A DNA stretch of 64,000 nucleotides from Persicobacter psychrovividus (lineage in GTDB: Bacteria; Bacteroidota; Bacteroidia; Cytophagales; Cyclobacteriaceae). Position numbers and translations under genes: made by a program. Below, one piece after another: positions 37,502 through 47,051 of this stretch; positions within the stretch are counted from its first letter, which is position 1; each line of letters begins with the position of its first letter. The stretch spans positions 248,001-312,000 of the forward strand of contig NZ_AP025293.1 in the NCBI RefSeq assembly GCF_036492425.1, given 5' to 3'. The notes beneath the pieces are model-generated. The model did not search any database. It had not been told where the DNA came from and saw nothing but the letters and a program-made list of their open reading frames with translations.

Positions 37502-37549
37502 AAAGTGGTGGCTGATCCACAGATCCCCCTGTCGATCACCCACCATTTT
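37502..37549. terminator. Long imperfect hairpin between convergent genes
   Basis: AAAGTGGTGGCTGATC (37502-37517) pairs at 14 of 16 positions with GATCACCCACCATTTT (37534-37549), and the loop holds a further ACAG/CTGT pair. It sits 22 bases after the maturase stop and 15 bases after the convergent ribokinase stop, so it probably ends transcription in both directions. Confidence 0.5.
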
Positions 37550-37564
37550 CACGTCCTTTCCCTA

Positions 37565-38470
37565 TCAGACCACCTCTGAACGAAGGGGTATTGAAGCCTG
37601 TGCGCCCGCTCGGGTTACCGCAATTGACGCCGCTTTATTGGCCAATACTACTGCATTTTCCAGGGCGATTCCCTCATTCAGAAAAGCGGTGAGCGCCCCG
37701 GTGAAAGTATCTCCTGCCGCCGTCGTATCCACGGCAGTTACCTTCGGACACGGCACCATTCCCTCAAAGCTTTCGCAAGAAACGAAAACGCCATTTTCGC
37801 CAAGCGTGATGATCACCACCTCAACACCCTTTGCACGAATTTGCTGAGCGGCCTTTCCAGCTGATTGCGCATCGGTAACCGGCAGTCCACAAATGGCTTC
37901 CGCCTCCGTTTCATTTGGTGTCAGCATATAGCAATTGGCCAAAACCTGATCCGATAATGGTTGTGCTGGCGCAGGGTTCAAGATCAGTTTCTTCTGATAC
38001 CGCCCCGCGACATCCGCCATAAAAGCAATGGTTTCCATCGGCACCTCCAGCTGCATGACGATATATTCATAATCAGCCATTTTTTCTACAACAGCCCCAA
38101 GATGCGCAGGCTTCAGTACGCCATTGGCGCCAGGTACAACAATAATTTTGTTGTCTCCTCCATCGCCAATATTGATCATTGCAACCCCTGTGGGTACCTG
38201 TTTGTCCACCGCAACAAACCGTGTGTCGATATGATTTTCCTGCAAATGCTGTAACGCGCTTTCCCCGTGGATATCGTTGCCCACACACGAAACAAAAGTT
38301 ACCTGACTGCCCATTTTAGCTGCCGCAACCGCCTGATTGGCCCCTTTCCCTCCAAAAAATTGCTGGAAATGAGTCCCGGTTAATGTTTCCCCTTTTTTGG
38401 GAAAAGTATCACTATAAACAACCAAATCGATATTGGTAGATCCGATAATCAGTAAATCTTTCTTCATCAT
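37565..38470 (-). CDS. rbsK: Ribokinase (PfkB family)
   Basis: This 301-residue cytosolic kinase phosphorylates D-ribose to ribose 5-phosphate. PfkB signatures are plain: the N-terminal GSTNIDLVVYSD and FFGGKGANQAVAAAKMG, and the C-terminal DTTAAGDTFTGAL with the catalytic Asp of the GD pair. The length equals that of typical ribokinases. It ends a minus-strand group after two nucleoside hydrolases (24-base gap to the nearest), which release ribose from nucleosides. No ribose transporter is in the window. Sugar specificity within PfkB is inferred from the strong ribokinase-like motifs and this context. Confidence 0.92.
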   Translation of the reverse strand: MMKKDLLIIGSTNIDLVVYSDTFPKKGETLTGTHFQQFFGGKGANQAVAAAKMGSQVTFVSCVGNDIHGESALQHLQENHIDTRFVAVDKQVPTGVAMINIGDGGDNKIIVVPGANGVLKPAHLGAVVEKMADYEYIVMQLEVPMETIAFMADVAGRYQKKLILNPAPAQPLSDQVLANCYMLTPNETEAEAICGLPVTDAQSAGKAAQQIRAKGVEVVIITLGENGVFVSCESFEGMVPCPKVTAVDTTAAGDTFTGALTAFLNEGIALENAVVLANKAASIAVTRAGAQASIPLRSEVV

Positions 38471-38494
38471 TATTCCATTCAGGTTTTCGCTATT

Positions 38495-39439
38495 TTAATG
38501 ATTTTTGAAATAAGCATCAAGACTGTTCCAGAAATCATCCTCCATCGCCTGCACATTGCAGTGAGTGTAAACTTTTACCGTTTTTCGCTTATTTTCCGGA
38601 GGCGCCGGATGCGTTTCTATTTTGGCAAATTCGGGGTGGATGATAGCTTCCACCAGCCCCAAATCCCACATGATGCGGTCCTTGCCGGCATGAATATGAT
38701 CCCATACATCAGCCAGCAAATCGGTGGTTGGGTGATGATACGCCCGTAATCGCTGCTGACTTTCTTTGCGCTGCAATACAAGTTGACGAATCACCTTAAT
38801 GCTCATCACATACACTTCAAGCTCCTGATTGTTCATAATAAAATCAAAGGCATTGAGATCGTTGCGAATGTTGAATTCCGACTTATTCCATATTTTCGTT
38901 TCGGGATTATACTGGGTACCAAGTAAATAAACACAAAGCCGGTCGGCGATTTCCGGTGCTTTGGCAATGGCTGCGGCCACATTCGTGGAAGCGCCGATGG
39001 TAATTACGTTCAGCCGATTTTCCGGACTGTGTTTCCTTGCTTCAGCAATAATAAAATCTGATGCCGCACTCTGCGGAATACGCGCCCCTTTGTAGTATCC
39101 CCAGGCATAACCAAAAATCGTTGACGAACCCAGAGGGTGCGGCAGCTCGGAACGGTCCAATGTCGCCAAAATTGTTTCGTTCAGTTGCTGGGAGACCTTC
39201 ACACTACTGAACTCCTTCACGGGTTCACCATTCCATACACTGTCCTGAAAAATTTTCACCGCATCGTATTGTGCGGAATTCAGGCCGATCACATCAAAAT
39301 CAGGCTCAACAAGTGCGCGTACAATAGCATAATAATCATCCATTTCGTTGCCCGTATCTGCATCAAGAATGTACCGTGAACTTTGGCCATACAGGCTGGT
39401 TACAAAAAATGGGAATAATAAAAATAGCAATCTTTTCAT
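38495..39439 (-). CDS. Exported nucleoside hydrolase, copy 2
   Basis: This 314-residue protein has a signal peptide (cut after SLYG|Q) and the inosine-uridine nucleoside hydrolase fold: ILDADTGNEMDDYYAI holds the Asp cluster that binds Ca2+ (the family DxDxxxDD pattern), ITIGASTNVAAA and FNIRNDLNAFDFIMN hold substrate and metal contacts. It splits nucleosides into base and ribose, here in the periplasm. It is closely similar over its whole length to the next gene upstream (39462-40424), which marks a tandem duplication. Gaps of 22 and 24 bases to its neighbours support one operon with ribokinase. Confidence 0.9.
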   Translation of the reverse strand: MKRLLFLLFPFFVTSLYGQSSRYILDADTGNEMDDYYAIVRALVEPDFDVIGLNSAQYDAVKIFQDSVWNGEPVKEFSSVKVSQQLNETILATLDRSELPHPLGSSTIFGYAWGYYKGARIPQSAASDFIIAEARKHSPENRLNVITIGASTNVAAAIAKAPEIADRLCVYLLGTQYNPETKIWNKSEFNIRNDLNAFDFIMNNQELEVYVMSIKVIRQLVLQRKESQQRLRAYHHPTTDLLADVWDHIHAGKDRIMWDLGLVEAIIHPEFAKIETHPAPPENKRKTVKVYTHCNVQAMEDDFWNSLDAYFKNH

Positions 39440-39461
39440 CGTAAGTTTCTTTAAAAAGCCC

Positions 39462-40424
39462 TTATTTTTTGCCGTAGTAAAGGTCCAGTGCCTGCCAGAA
39501 ATCTTTCTGCATTTCTTCCTGCTTATATGCGGCGTACACCTTGACCGAAGTGCGCTTATTTTCTGGCGGAGCGGCCACGGTTTCCACCTCTACCAGTTCA
39601 GGGCGGATCACTGCGGCCACCAAACCCAGATCCCACATCACCCGATGGTCAGCGGCATTGATATCATCCCAGATATTTATCAGGATCTCGGCCATTTCAT
39701 TGTCATATTTTTTCAGGCGCTGCTGTGTCTGCTGCTTGTTGTAGACAAAAGAACGGATTACCCCCGTCCCCATGACATACAGGTCGATGTCCTGGTTGTT
39801 CATCAGCAAATCAAAAGCATTGAGGTCGTTGCGAATATTGAACTCAGCCTTATTCCAGACTTTGGTTTTCGGATTGTAATGTGTGCCGAGCAAATAAATA
39901 CGCAGGTTTTTGGCAATCTCGGGCCGTTGTGCAATGGCCGTGGAAATATTGGTCGAAGCACCGATCACCATAATATTCAGTCGATTTTCTGGACTATGTT
40001 TCAGCGCTTCAGCAATAATAAAATCTGATGCCGCACTGGTCGGCAGCGGCGATTGCTCCTTAAACCCCCAGGCATAACCATAGCCGTCGAGTGCCCGATT
40101 AGTCCCCTCAGGGTGCGGAAGGTTCAGCATGCCCATCGATTTCAGCAGCTGTTCATTCAACTGCTGCGAGATTTTCACACTGTTGAATTCCGTTACGGGG
40201 TTTTCATTCCATACCTTATCCTGAAAGATCTGCACATTATTGAATTGTGCCGAGGTAAGCCCGACCAGCTCAAAATCGGGTTCGACTAAAACACGGATAA
40301 TCGCATAAAGATCATCCATTTCATTGCCCGTATCTGCATCAAGAATATACCTTTGCTGCTGGGCAAAGGACTGACTGAGGCCTAAAAATATCGAGGCCAA
40401 AATTAAAAAGTAACGCATGTTCAT
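39462..40424 (-). CDS. Exported nucleoside hydrolase, copy 1
   Basis: This protein of about 320 residues has a signal peptide (LGLSQSFA|Q) and the same nucleoside-hydrolase motifs as the following gene (ILDADTGNEMDDLYAI, GASTNISTA, FNIRNDLNAFDLLMN). The open frame reaches a GTG at 40460, but the ATG at 40424 (MNMRYFLIL) places the signal peptide at the N-terminus and is preferred; ATG 40418 is also possible. It is the first gene of a probable operon of two hydrolases and ribokinase. The two copies differ in the middle (for example 16 residues around PEGTNRALDGYGYAWG), so they may prefer different nucleosides. Confidence 0.9.
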   Translation of the reverse strand: MNMRYFLILASIFLGLSQSFAQQQRYILDADTGNEMDDLYAIIRVLVEPDFELVGLTSAQFNNVQIFQDKVWNENPVTEFNSVKISQQLNEQLLKSMGMLNLPHPEGTNRALDGYGYAWGFKEQSPLPTSAASDFIIAEALKHSPENRLNIMVIGASTNISTAIAQRPEIAKNLRIYLLGTHYNPKTKVWNKAEFNIRNDLNAFDLLMNNQDIDLYVMGTGVIRSFVYNKQQTQQRLKKYDNEMAEILINIWDDINAADHRVMWDLGLVAAVIRPELVEVETVAAPPENKRTSVKVYAAYKQEEMQKDFWQALDLYYGKK

Positions 40425-40665
40425 CAAGTTTTTACCGCCGATAAGATAAGGCAAAAACACGTTACAAGAGTGTTAAATTAAAAAGGCAAAGAAAAAAAGA
40501 CTGTCAATTCAGTCTTTTAAAATAAATAAGGAGATGATGGGCGCTTTTTTACTGGGGTAGTTTATAGTTTTTCTTCAGTATCCGTTTTATAATACTTTCA
40601 ATCCAGGCCCTCATCAATGCTGAAATACGCCAAATCTCACCTCCTATTTTAGGCATGGAGCACCC

Positions 40666-41322
40666 TTAATCCCATAGGTAGCAAAGCTTCAGGTCGAACA
40701 AAACACCCACCAGGGTACGCTGTAAATGCAGATCATAAACATCAAGGCTTCGTTCGGTATTTTCCTTGAACACTTTCCGCAGTTCCAATCCGACACCCGT
40801 TTCGAGTTCCAAACGCTTCGACAGTCGAAACTGCATTCCAAATGACACATTGTATCCTATACTAAAGGAAGACTCGTAGTTATTGGATTCTTTACCGTAG
40901 GCATAGCTATTGTCGAAATAGACATTTGTTATTTCGCTAAAGCCTACATCAGTATATCGGAAGGCACCCCCCATAGCGAAATAATATCGATTGTGGTTGT
41001 TGTGAGATAATCTTCTGTAATATTTATATCGGGCAATTAGTCCTGCCCCATTAACGGAAGTGATATCATACCTATGAAAGATACTGTTATCGGTGTGAAA
41101 ACCGTAATACACTTCCGTGGAAAGGGCTTGATTATCGGCCATTGGATGCTCATAACCCAACTGAATTTTCCCATACGACTGAAGCGGTTTCAATATATCC
41201 AGCTTCAGCATTTTGGGATGATCCAAGAGTTGTTTCTTGTCATATTCAAGGGGGCGATTTTGCCCCAGCACAGGCATCGACAAGGTAAATAATACGATGG
41301 TCAGGATGTAAAAAAACCTCAT
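40666..41322 (-). CDS. Small outer-membrane beta-barrel-like protein
   Basis: This 218-residue protein has a signal peptide (cut after VLG|Q) and regular alternating strands rich in Tyr and Phe (IQLGYEHPM, STEVYYGFH, GLIARYKYYRRL, YYFAMGGAFRYTDVG, SIGYNVSFGMQFRLS, LELETGVGLELRK) ending in LCYLWD. That is the pattern of small 8-stranded outer-membrane barrels (DUF3575-like). Function unknown. Its ATG overlaps the stop of the LVIVD lipoprotein by 4 bases, so it is the last gene of a tightly coupled three-gene operon. Confidence 0.75.
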   Translation of the reverse strand: MRFFYILTIVLFTLSMPVLGQNRPLEYDKKQLLDHPKMLKLDILKPLQSYGKIQLGYEHPMADNQALSTEVYYGFHTDNSIFHRYDITSVNGAGLIARYKYYRRLSHNNHNRYYFAMGGAFRYTDVGFSEITNVYFDNSYAYGKESNNYESSFSIGYNVSFGMQFRLSKRLELETGVGLELRKVFKENTERSLDVYDLHLQRTLVGVLFDLKLCYLWD

Positions 41323-42080
41323 AGTAACTGACTGATTTGTTGAATATTCTCCGGATCGGTATAATCATATTGCAGGATGCCATTATCCCCGATAGCAATC
41401 AGGATTTTATTGGCTGGAATAAGATCATAAGCATGAATATTTTGAAAATGCTTGATTAATATGGGCTCGATAGGATTCTCCAAAGAAAACACTTTAAGTC
41501 CCTTGGCGCCTTCGCATACGAAAAGTAAATTCCCATCCACCCCTAATCCGTGGGGGTCACTCATCTGCACCGCTCCCACACCTTGTGGGTTGGTGATATC
41601 TGAAATGTCAATAACATCCAAACGATTTACCGTTGAACCGCACACCGTGCCTGAGCGCAAAGTAGAATAGGCATAATTTCCCTGAACCACTACGGGATCA
41701 CAGGATCGAATATGTCTGAATTGCCCTATTTCCTCGAAGTTTGACAATTCATTCTTGAGGTCATAAATGCTCACGCCTTCCATGGTACCCACAAACAAAT
41801 AATCTTCCGTAGGAAAAAGCGTTTCCATATCTCTGCCGTAAGCCAATGGGCCCTTAGTGAGTAAGCCATCCGCACCGAAACGGTAAGAGGCAATCCGGCG
41901 CTGGTGCGGCAAGAGCACAAACAGGTGATTTGAATTTTGGCCGTATTGAGCCATCGACCCATTAATTGATTGATTGCTATCAATGGCTTCAACATTTAAA
42001 GAGCCATAGCCTGTACAACCTGCTAAGGCCACAGCCAATATCACCCACCATTTTTTTAGTGTATTTAAGGTCTTCATCAT
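41319..42080 (-). CDS. LVIVD-repeat lipoprotein
   Basis: This protein of about 253 residues has a lipobox (VALAGC) and a beta-propeller of LVIVD-type blades: YLFVGTMEGVSIYDL, YAYSTLRSGT..NRLDVIDISDITNPQGVG, LLFVCEGAKGLKVFSLENPIEPILI. Such propellers are common on the surface of Bacteroidota and their ligands are mostly unknown. I choose the ATG at 42080, which overlaps the upstream stop as ATGA; an ATG at 42089 is also in frame. It lies between a second LVIVD-like protein and a small outer-membrane barrel, so the three may form one envelope complex. Confidence 0.82.
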   Translation of the reverse strand: MMKTLNTLKKWWVILAVALAGCTGYGSLNVEAIDSNQSINGSMAQYGQNSNHLFVLLPHQRRIASYRFGADGLLTKGPLAYGRDMETLFPTEDYLFVGTMEGVSIYDLKNELSNFEEIGQFRHIRSCDPVVVQGNYAYSTLRSGTVCGSTVNRLDVIDISDITNPQGVGAVQMSDPHGLGVDGNLLFVCEGAKGLKVFSLENPIEPILIKHFQNIHAYDLIPANKILIAIGDNGILQYDYTDPENIQQISQLL

Positions 42081-42655
42081 CGTTGGCATTTACTGTCGGT
42101 TAAGTCGGTCGCCTTCCAGCCTATAATTGCGCCATTATCACCTTCAGGGCAAACAATTTTCAAGCCTGCAGGCAAAAAATCAAAAGGATTATAAGGAAGC
42201 TCATTTTCAAGGCGTTGAACTTCCCGCACGGCCATTTCCTGAATATCAAATTCCAAAACCACAAAATGACCAAGATACTGACAGTATAATTTATCATCAC
42301 GAAGAACAAAACCCATCATGCTTGGCACTTCTATAAAGCCGACAGGTTTTGGAGCCGCAGGTGTGCTGTTATCAATCACGTGAATTCCTTCCAACGTTTC
42401 ACTGATAAAAATATACTGCTGATAAATGCTCAATTGCTGATAATTATCAATAGAGCGCGGTGCCGAAATCGTAGTTTTTAGCTGGCTGTCGGCGGTATAA
42501 ACAGGCGCATATACCTTGGTCATATCGAAATCGATATTACCAATTGGCGCCAATACCGGGGTAGGTGGCGCGACACTTTCTTCAGACTTACTGATGGCCA
42601 AAAGGGCGAAGCACAGCATCAGTCCACAGAAAAAAAGGCTGAGTCGGGTTGTCAT
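42077..42655 (-). CDS. Exported LVIVD-like beta-propeller protein
   Basis: This 192-residue protein has an N-terminal signal peptide (about 1-22). The body holds propeller-like blades (YIFISETLEGIHVIDNSTPAAPKPVGFIEV, MGFVLRDDKLYCQYLGHFVVLEF) of the LVIVD type. It is the first gene of the coupled three-gene operon. The protein is short for a full propeller, so it may complete its fold with the next gene product or be a half-propeller. Function unknown. Confidence 0.72.
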   Translation of the reverse strand: MTTRLSLFFCGLMLCFALLAISKSEESVAPPTPVLAPIGNIDFDMTKVYAPVYTADSQLKTTISAPRSIDNYQQLSIYQQYIFISETLEGIHVIDNSTPAAPKPVGFIEVPSMMGFVLRDDKLYCQYLGHFVVLEFDIQEMAVREVQRLENELPYNPFDFLPAGLKIVCPEGDNGAIIGWKATDLTDSKCQR

Positions 42656-43049
42656 AAATATCGTTAAGTGTTAGAACTATAATATACAAACACCGCAGAG
42701 AAAAACCATTTATAATACCAACAATTTACGGATTATTAACATTTACGTCATCAAACAGTGAGATTTTGGAGACCTCCTCCACTGCTCATTTGGGTACTTA
42801 AAGCTCCAAAAAAATAGTCAGGAAGTCAAAGTAATAATATTCCACCTCGAATTTCCTGATCATCTTCTCATCATATTAAGGTAACAATGGTGGAAGCAAT
42901 ATCACGAGCGGGACACTTGGTGGTTCACTGCTTCTCAGAATAGATCAGCAATCAAAACCTTCAGCCTTTATGCGATAAATAAAAGGCGGGAATTATTCAA
43001 CCCACCCTTAGCATCTATCAATAAAAAAATAAAGGCAACTGCCCTTCTG
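42656..43049. other. Gene-free region of about 390 bases
   Basis: Between the GH3 stop (43050) and the start of the LVIVD operon (42655), both on the minus strand. It should carry the promoter of the LVIVD operon and the end of the GH3 transcript. I see no convincing gene, repeat or terminator; a weak AAGGCA/GCCCTT symmetry near 43031 is too tight to be a good hairpin. Confidence 0.45.
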
Positions 43050-44729
43050 CTATAGTTGTTTCAATGGAACGGGCAGTTGTCCCTGTGCTGCAATTTTTCC
43101 CGACCACAATTTTATGGCGGCATCCTCAAAACACGACATATCCTGATAGGCAACCATCAGTGAGGCTACCGATGCGTAGTCTGCAATATGGTCTATCGCA
43201 AAAGGGTTGCCAAAGAGCGACAAATGCACTTTCTCCGGCTCAAGGATCCGCAACAAATGAGCCCTCAGGTAGGGTGGCAAATCAAAATGATTCAGCGGTT
43301 TGATGTTTATTCCCGAAATGGCGAGGTGCACCTGTTCATAGTCCGACAAACCCTTCAGCAAATGTTCAAAAGCCGGCTCCCCTTCTTCGCTCCGCCACTC
43401 GCAAACCGCCACTTCAGGAAAGGCCTGCTGAACCTTGTCAGTTAGCGACTGCGTTGCCTCACGCTCCTGTTTTGAGGTGAAGTGATGCGCAATACTTTCC
43501 CTTTGGCTGAGGGTTTTTTCGGTGATTTTCAAGTGCACAAATACCACACGTCCCTGTTCGAGATCCATTCTCGGAGATTCCCCGATAACCATCGTCAGGC
43601 ATTGCTCGGCAATTTTTTGATTCAGCACCCGCGCTCCTTGCAAGTCAATTTTAGCCACCGCATCAGCAGGATTCAATCGCTGCGGATCATTCGCCCCTAC
43701 CCATTTTTTCATGGCCAGAATATGGCGCACCTGCTCCTCCAGGGCTCCTACTGACCATTCACTTGCCTGAATTGCCTCCTTGATCCTTTCTATTCCTTTG
43801 GGAACCGACAGCGAATTGGTAAGAATATGATTTCCCGCAAGAATGGCCTCGCAATCGGCTGCGCCCTCCTGAAAATATTTTGTAATCCCATGCATATCCA
43901 GCGCATCGGATATGATCAGCCCCTGAAAACCCAGCTGCCCTTTGAGGATTCGCTTCAGTATCGGCTGTGAGAGTGTCGCGGGACGGTGAGGCCGTTTGTC
44001 CCAGGCAGGAATCTGCAAATGGGCAATCATGACCGAACTGCAGCCCTCGGAAATCAGTCGCTGAAAGGGATATAGTTCGACCGTTTGAAGCCGCTGTTCA
44101 TCATGCAATAAAATGGGTAAATCGAGGTGGGAATCCACGGCGGTATCGCCATGGCCAGGAAAATGCTTGATATTATCCAGCACCCCTGCAGCCTGCAAAC
44201 CCTTCATATAAGCCAGCGACTTCTGACTCACCCGTTCGGGATCAGCACCAAAAGAGCGATAATTGATCACTGGATTATCAGGGTTATTATTGACATCCAC
44301 CACTGGCGCAAGGGGCGAATGTATGCCCAAAGCCTTGCAATGCTGACCGATCATTTGTGCCATCTCGAAAATGAGCTGATCGTCTCGCAGGGCACCAAGC
44401 GTCATTTGATAAGGGAACTGATGACCATCCGAAAGGCGCATGGCCAAGCCCCACTCCGCATCAATATTTATAAAAAGCGGCACTGCGGAAAGGGTCTGAT
44501 ATTGATTCGTCAGGGCGATTTGCCTGTCTACAGTCCCCTGAAAGAAGGTCAGTCCACCGAGATGGTATTTTGTGATCAGCTCCATGATCTCCCGCTCATG
44601 CTCCTGCCCTCGGTTTGAAAATGCGGCAACCTGAAACAACTGCCCAATTTTCTGATCCAGCGACATGGAAGTCAGCGTGGTATTAACCCAGGAATCCTGA
44701 AGGAAGGAAAGATATGGAGGACGTTTCAT
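43050..44729 (-). CDS. GH3-family beta-N-acetylhexosaminidase-like enzyme
   Basis: The protein of about 559 residues has the NagZ-type GH3 catalytic domain: GLTFFQGTVDRQ, KHFPGHGDTAVDSH (the His/Asp general acid-base loop special to GH3 hexosaminidases) and ISDALDM (Asp nucleophile). A C-terminal GH3_C-like domain fills about residues 365-559. It hydrolyses N-acetylglucosaminides such as peptidoglycan or chitin fragments. I see no signal peptide, so it may be cytosolic. The frame reaches a GTG at 44735; ATG 44729 (MKRPPYL) is preferred. The next gene upstream is 340 bases away, so co-transcription is uncertain. Confidence 0.9.
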   Translation of the reverse strand: MKRPPYLSFLQDSWVNTTLTSMSLDQKIGQLFQVAAFSNRGQEHEREIMELITKYHLGGLTFFQGTVDRQIALTNQYQTLSAVPLFINIDAEWGLAMRLSDGHQFPYQMTLGALRDDQLIFEMAQMIGQHCKALGIHSPLAPVVDVNNNPDNPVINYRSFGADPERVSQKSLAYMKGLQAAGVLDNIKHFPGHGDTAVDSHLDLPILLHDEQRLQTVELYPFQRLISEGCSSVMIAHLQIPAWDKRPHRPATLSQPILKRILKGQLGFQGLIISDALDMHGITKYFQEGAADCEAILAGNHILTNSLSVPKGIERIKEAIQASEWSVGALEEQVRHILAMKKWVGANDPQRLNPADAVAKIDLQGARVLNQKIAEQCLTMVIGESPRMDLEQGRVVFVHLKITEKTLSQRESIAHHFTSKQEREATQSLTDKVQQAFPEVAVCEWRSEEGEPAFEHLLKGLSDYEQVHLAISGINIKPLNHFDLPPYLRAHLLRILEPEKVHLSLFGNPFAIDHIADYASVASLMVAYQDMSCFEDAAIKLWSGKIAAQGQLPVPLKQL

Positions 44730-45073
44730 AATCACTGATATTTAGTTTTGCAGAAAGCATTATTCTTGTGCGCCTTGGTCATTTTTCAGCATTCATTCGC
44801 GGACCACAAGCAGCCAACTTTGGGCTGTTCATGAGCACCGCAATTGCCATAAAATACCCGCGGATAGCCCTCAAATTTGGGCAAATAAAAGAGGAGGATC
44901 AAACTGAAGGGGATTTTTTGTTGACCAGACGACCAACTGCCCAGCGTTGCGCTTCAACAAAAAAAGTCAGTCGATGGAATTTCGCCGAAGCGCTCCTCCA
45001 TAAACTGACCTTTAATGTCATTTTTCAGGCGATCAACCGTTGGCACCCTGCGAGGAGCACAACAAGCTCGCCC
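44730..45073. other. Gene-free region of about 340 bases
   Basis: Between the PafA-type phosphatase stop and the GH3 start, both on the minus strand. No open frame here looks coding and I see no clear terminator. It should contain the GH3 promoter. Confidence 0.4.
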
Positions 45074-46729
45074 TTAGTCTCGCCACGGCAATATAGGGAA
45101 GAAGGCCGCCGAAGGGGCACTGATCTGCAAAATATTGGCCATTGTAGGAGCAATTTGCGTGATGCCCACCTGCGTGGCAATGGCTTTTCCTTTCGGAATT
45201 TGGTAACCCATCATCAACATGGGCACGTGCGTATCATAGTTGTAAGTCATTGAATGGGAAGTTCCCGTCATGTGTTTTCCCAGGATTACACCACTGTGAA
45301 AAACGATAAAAACATCTCCCGAGCGGGTCGGATGGCAACCGTTGGCAAGCAGTTGCTTGTAACCATACTGAAAGTTCCCCGACTGCAAAGTCTTGGCCGT
45401 TACCGCATCCTGCACTGCATTTTGCGCCAAAATAATCTGCGCAGCATATTCCTGAACATCTGAAAGGTTATACCCTTTGGTATTGATCAGCTCACGGTCA
45501 AGGTAAAGCTGCTCCCCTACCAGATCAAGCACCCATTTTCCTTCGCCATATTTAGCGGAAAGAGCTTCCTCCACCGTTTTGCGGATAGGCGCTGTATCTA
45601 CATATTTGGCATTGTGGAATTTCTGGTCAGCCATATACACCGCATTTTGTGCACCAGCATGGTCGGCAGTCAGGAAAATCACGACCTCGTCCAGCCCTAC
45701 CTGCTCATCAACAAAGGCAAATAATTCTGCCAGTTCACGGTCAAGGCGAAGATAAGTATCCTGTACCTCTCGGGAAGCAGGCGCAAACTGATGCCCAATT
45801 TTATCTGTCGAAGAATATGAAATGGCCAACAAATCAGGAAAATCATGCTGCCCAAGTTGCTCACCTTTAATTGCCGCTTTGGCCATTTCTGTTACCAGCG
45901 TATTTCCGTGAGGAGTTTGCGCCAGCATACCGTAAGGAGATTTATTGGCTTTGCGCAGCCTTTTGGCAATTTTCGGCACATCGTGTGGGAAATCCGTGGA
46001 TTTCTCGCCGAAAAACTTTCCTTCATAGGGGTTGTCGTCCACAATAGAAACCCCATAAGCCGAAGCAGGCAACAACAGTTCCCAGGGTTGCTTCAGCAAT
46101 TCGTCTGGGCGGCCTTTGGCATTATAATCGTTTACCCACGCTGGCAAACGATCCATATAGAAGGTGGAAGAAATGAATTTCCCCGTTTTACTGTCATACC
46201 AAAAAGCACCATCAGCCATATAACCCGCAGGCAAAATCGCCGATCGGTCTTTAATACTTACTGAAACCACTTTGGACTGGTGGTTGGTGAACAATTTAAG
46301 CTCATCGGCCAAATTGGTGGCCAGCATTCGGTGTGGGGAGCGCTTGCCAGAATCATTGTCCTGACCGACTGTTTCAACTTCAGGGTCATCTACACAGTAA
46401 ACGCCATGACCTTCCTGCCGATCATAATACCAGTTGTTGGCAATGCCTGAATAAGCAGGGCTTGCTCCTGACCAAACGGTCGTATGTCCAGGGCCTGTGG
46501 TGGTTGGTGCGTAGTTATAATGCATATCGGAAAAGCTGGTGCCCTCCCGAAGCAATTGTTTGAATCCGCCGTTTTCATCGTACTGATCCCAGTATTTTGT
46601 CAGATAATCGTAACGCATCTGATCGACGACAATGCCTAAAACCATTTTAGGACGTTTCAAGGTTGACTGACCATAGCCCAGGTGGGCAGAAATGATCGTC
46701 ATGAATAATAGAGGTAAAAACCGATTCAT
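45074..46729 (-). CDS. PafA-type alkaline phosphatase
   Basis: The protein of about 551 residues has a signal peptide (LGYG|Q) and the active-site set of the Elizabethkingia PafA group. VVDQMRYDY has the first metal Asp, NYAPTTTGPGHTTVWSG carries the Thr nucleophile (about residue 78), NNWYYD follows, VSIKDRSAILPAGY has the Lys and Arg that mark PafA and bind phosphate, and FLTADHAG has the late Asp-His metal pair. It removes phosphate from monoesters in the periplasm or outside the cell. The frame extends to a GTG at 46750; ATG 46729 (MNRFLPLLF) is preferred. No phosphate-regulation gene is adjacent. Confidence 0.9.
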   Translation of the reverse strand: MNRFLPLLFMTIISAHLGYGQSTLKRPKMVLGIVVDQMRYDYLTKYWDQYDENGGFKQLLREGTSFSDMHYNYAPTTTGPGHTTVWSGASPAYSGIANNWYYDRQEGHGVYCVDDPEVETVGQDNDSGKRSPHRMLATNLADELKLFTNHQSKVVSVSIKDRSAILPAGYMADGAFWYDSKTGKFISSTFYMDRLPAWVNDYNAKGRPDELLKQPWELLLPASAYGVSIVDDNPYEGKFFGEKSTDFPHDVPKIAKRLRKANKSPYGMLAQTPHGNTLVTEMAKAAIKGEQLGQHDFPDLLAISYSSTDKIGHQFAPASREVQDTYLRLDRELAELFAFVDEQVGLDEVVIFLTADHAGAQNAVYMADQKFHNAKYVDTAPIRKTVEEALSAKYGEGKWVLDLVGEQLYLDRELINTKGYNLSDVQEYAAQIILAQNAVQDAVTAKTLQSGNFQYGYKQLLANGCHPTRSGDVFIVFHSGVILGKHMTGTSHSMTYNYDTHVPMLMMGYQIPKGKAIATQVGITQIAPTMANILQISAPSAAFFPILPWRD

Positions 46730-47051
46730 GTATAAAAAATTATTTTTCACAAATTTACCCTACTCTCAAAAACCTCAAAATTATGGAGATAAATAATTTG
46801 TTAATAGCGTGTTTCCTTATCCTTTTTAATACTTCTCTTAATAGAATTTAAAGCCATTCATTCGCCGATGTACCGCGGGCGCGCAATTTCTTAACATCAA
46901 GTGCTTTTATGGAGGACCAAATGATCCTTCATCTTTTCACCAATACGCCAAATTTTTGTTGATAATTTTAAGGTTTAAACACGCTCTTAGTTTGTTTTTT
47001 GAATCAATAAAATGCTAACTTGACTTTCCACAAAGACCGAAATTTCTCCTG
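46730..47051. other. Intergenic region between divergent PafA-type and CorA genes
   Basis: About 320 AT-rich bases that should hold both promoters. A TTTG near 46990 followed about 21 bases later by TAACTTGA (about 47011-47018) is a loose match to a Bacteroidota promoter for corA, with two mismatches in the -7 element. Nothing else stands out. Confidence 0.4.

Noticed and set aside
36748-37539. Open frame of 263 codons on the - strand
   Set aside because: Antisense to the radical SAM maturase, whose Cys motifs show which strand is coding.
39348-40028. Open frame of 226 codons on the + strand
   Set aside because: Antisense to the nucleoside hydrolase gene.
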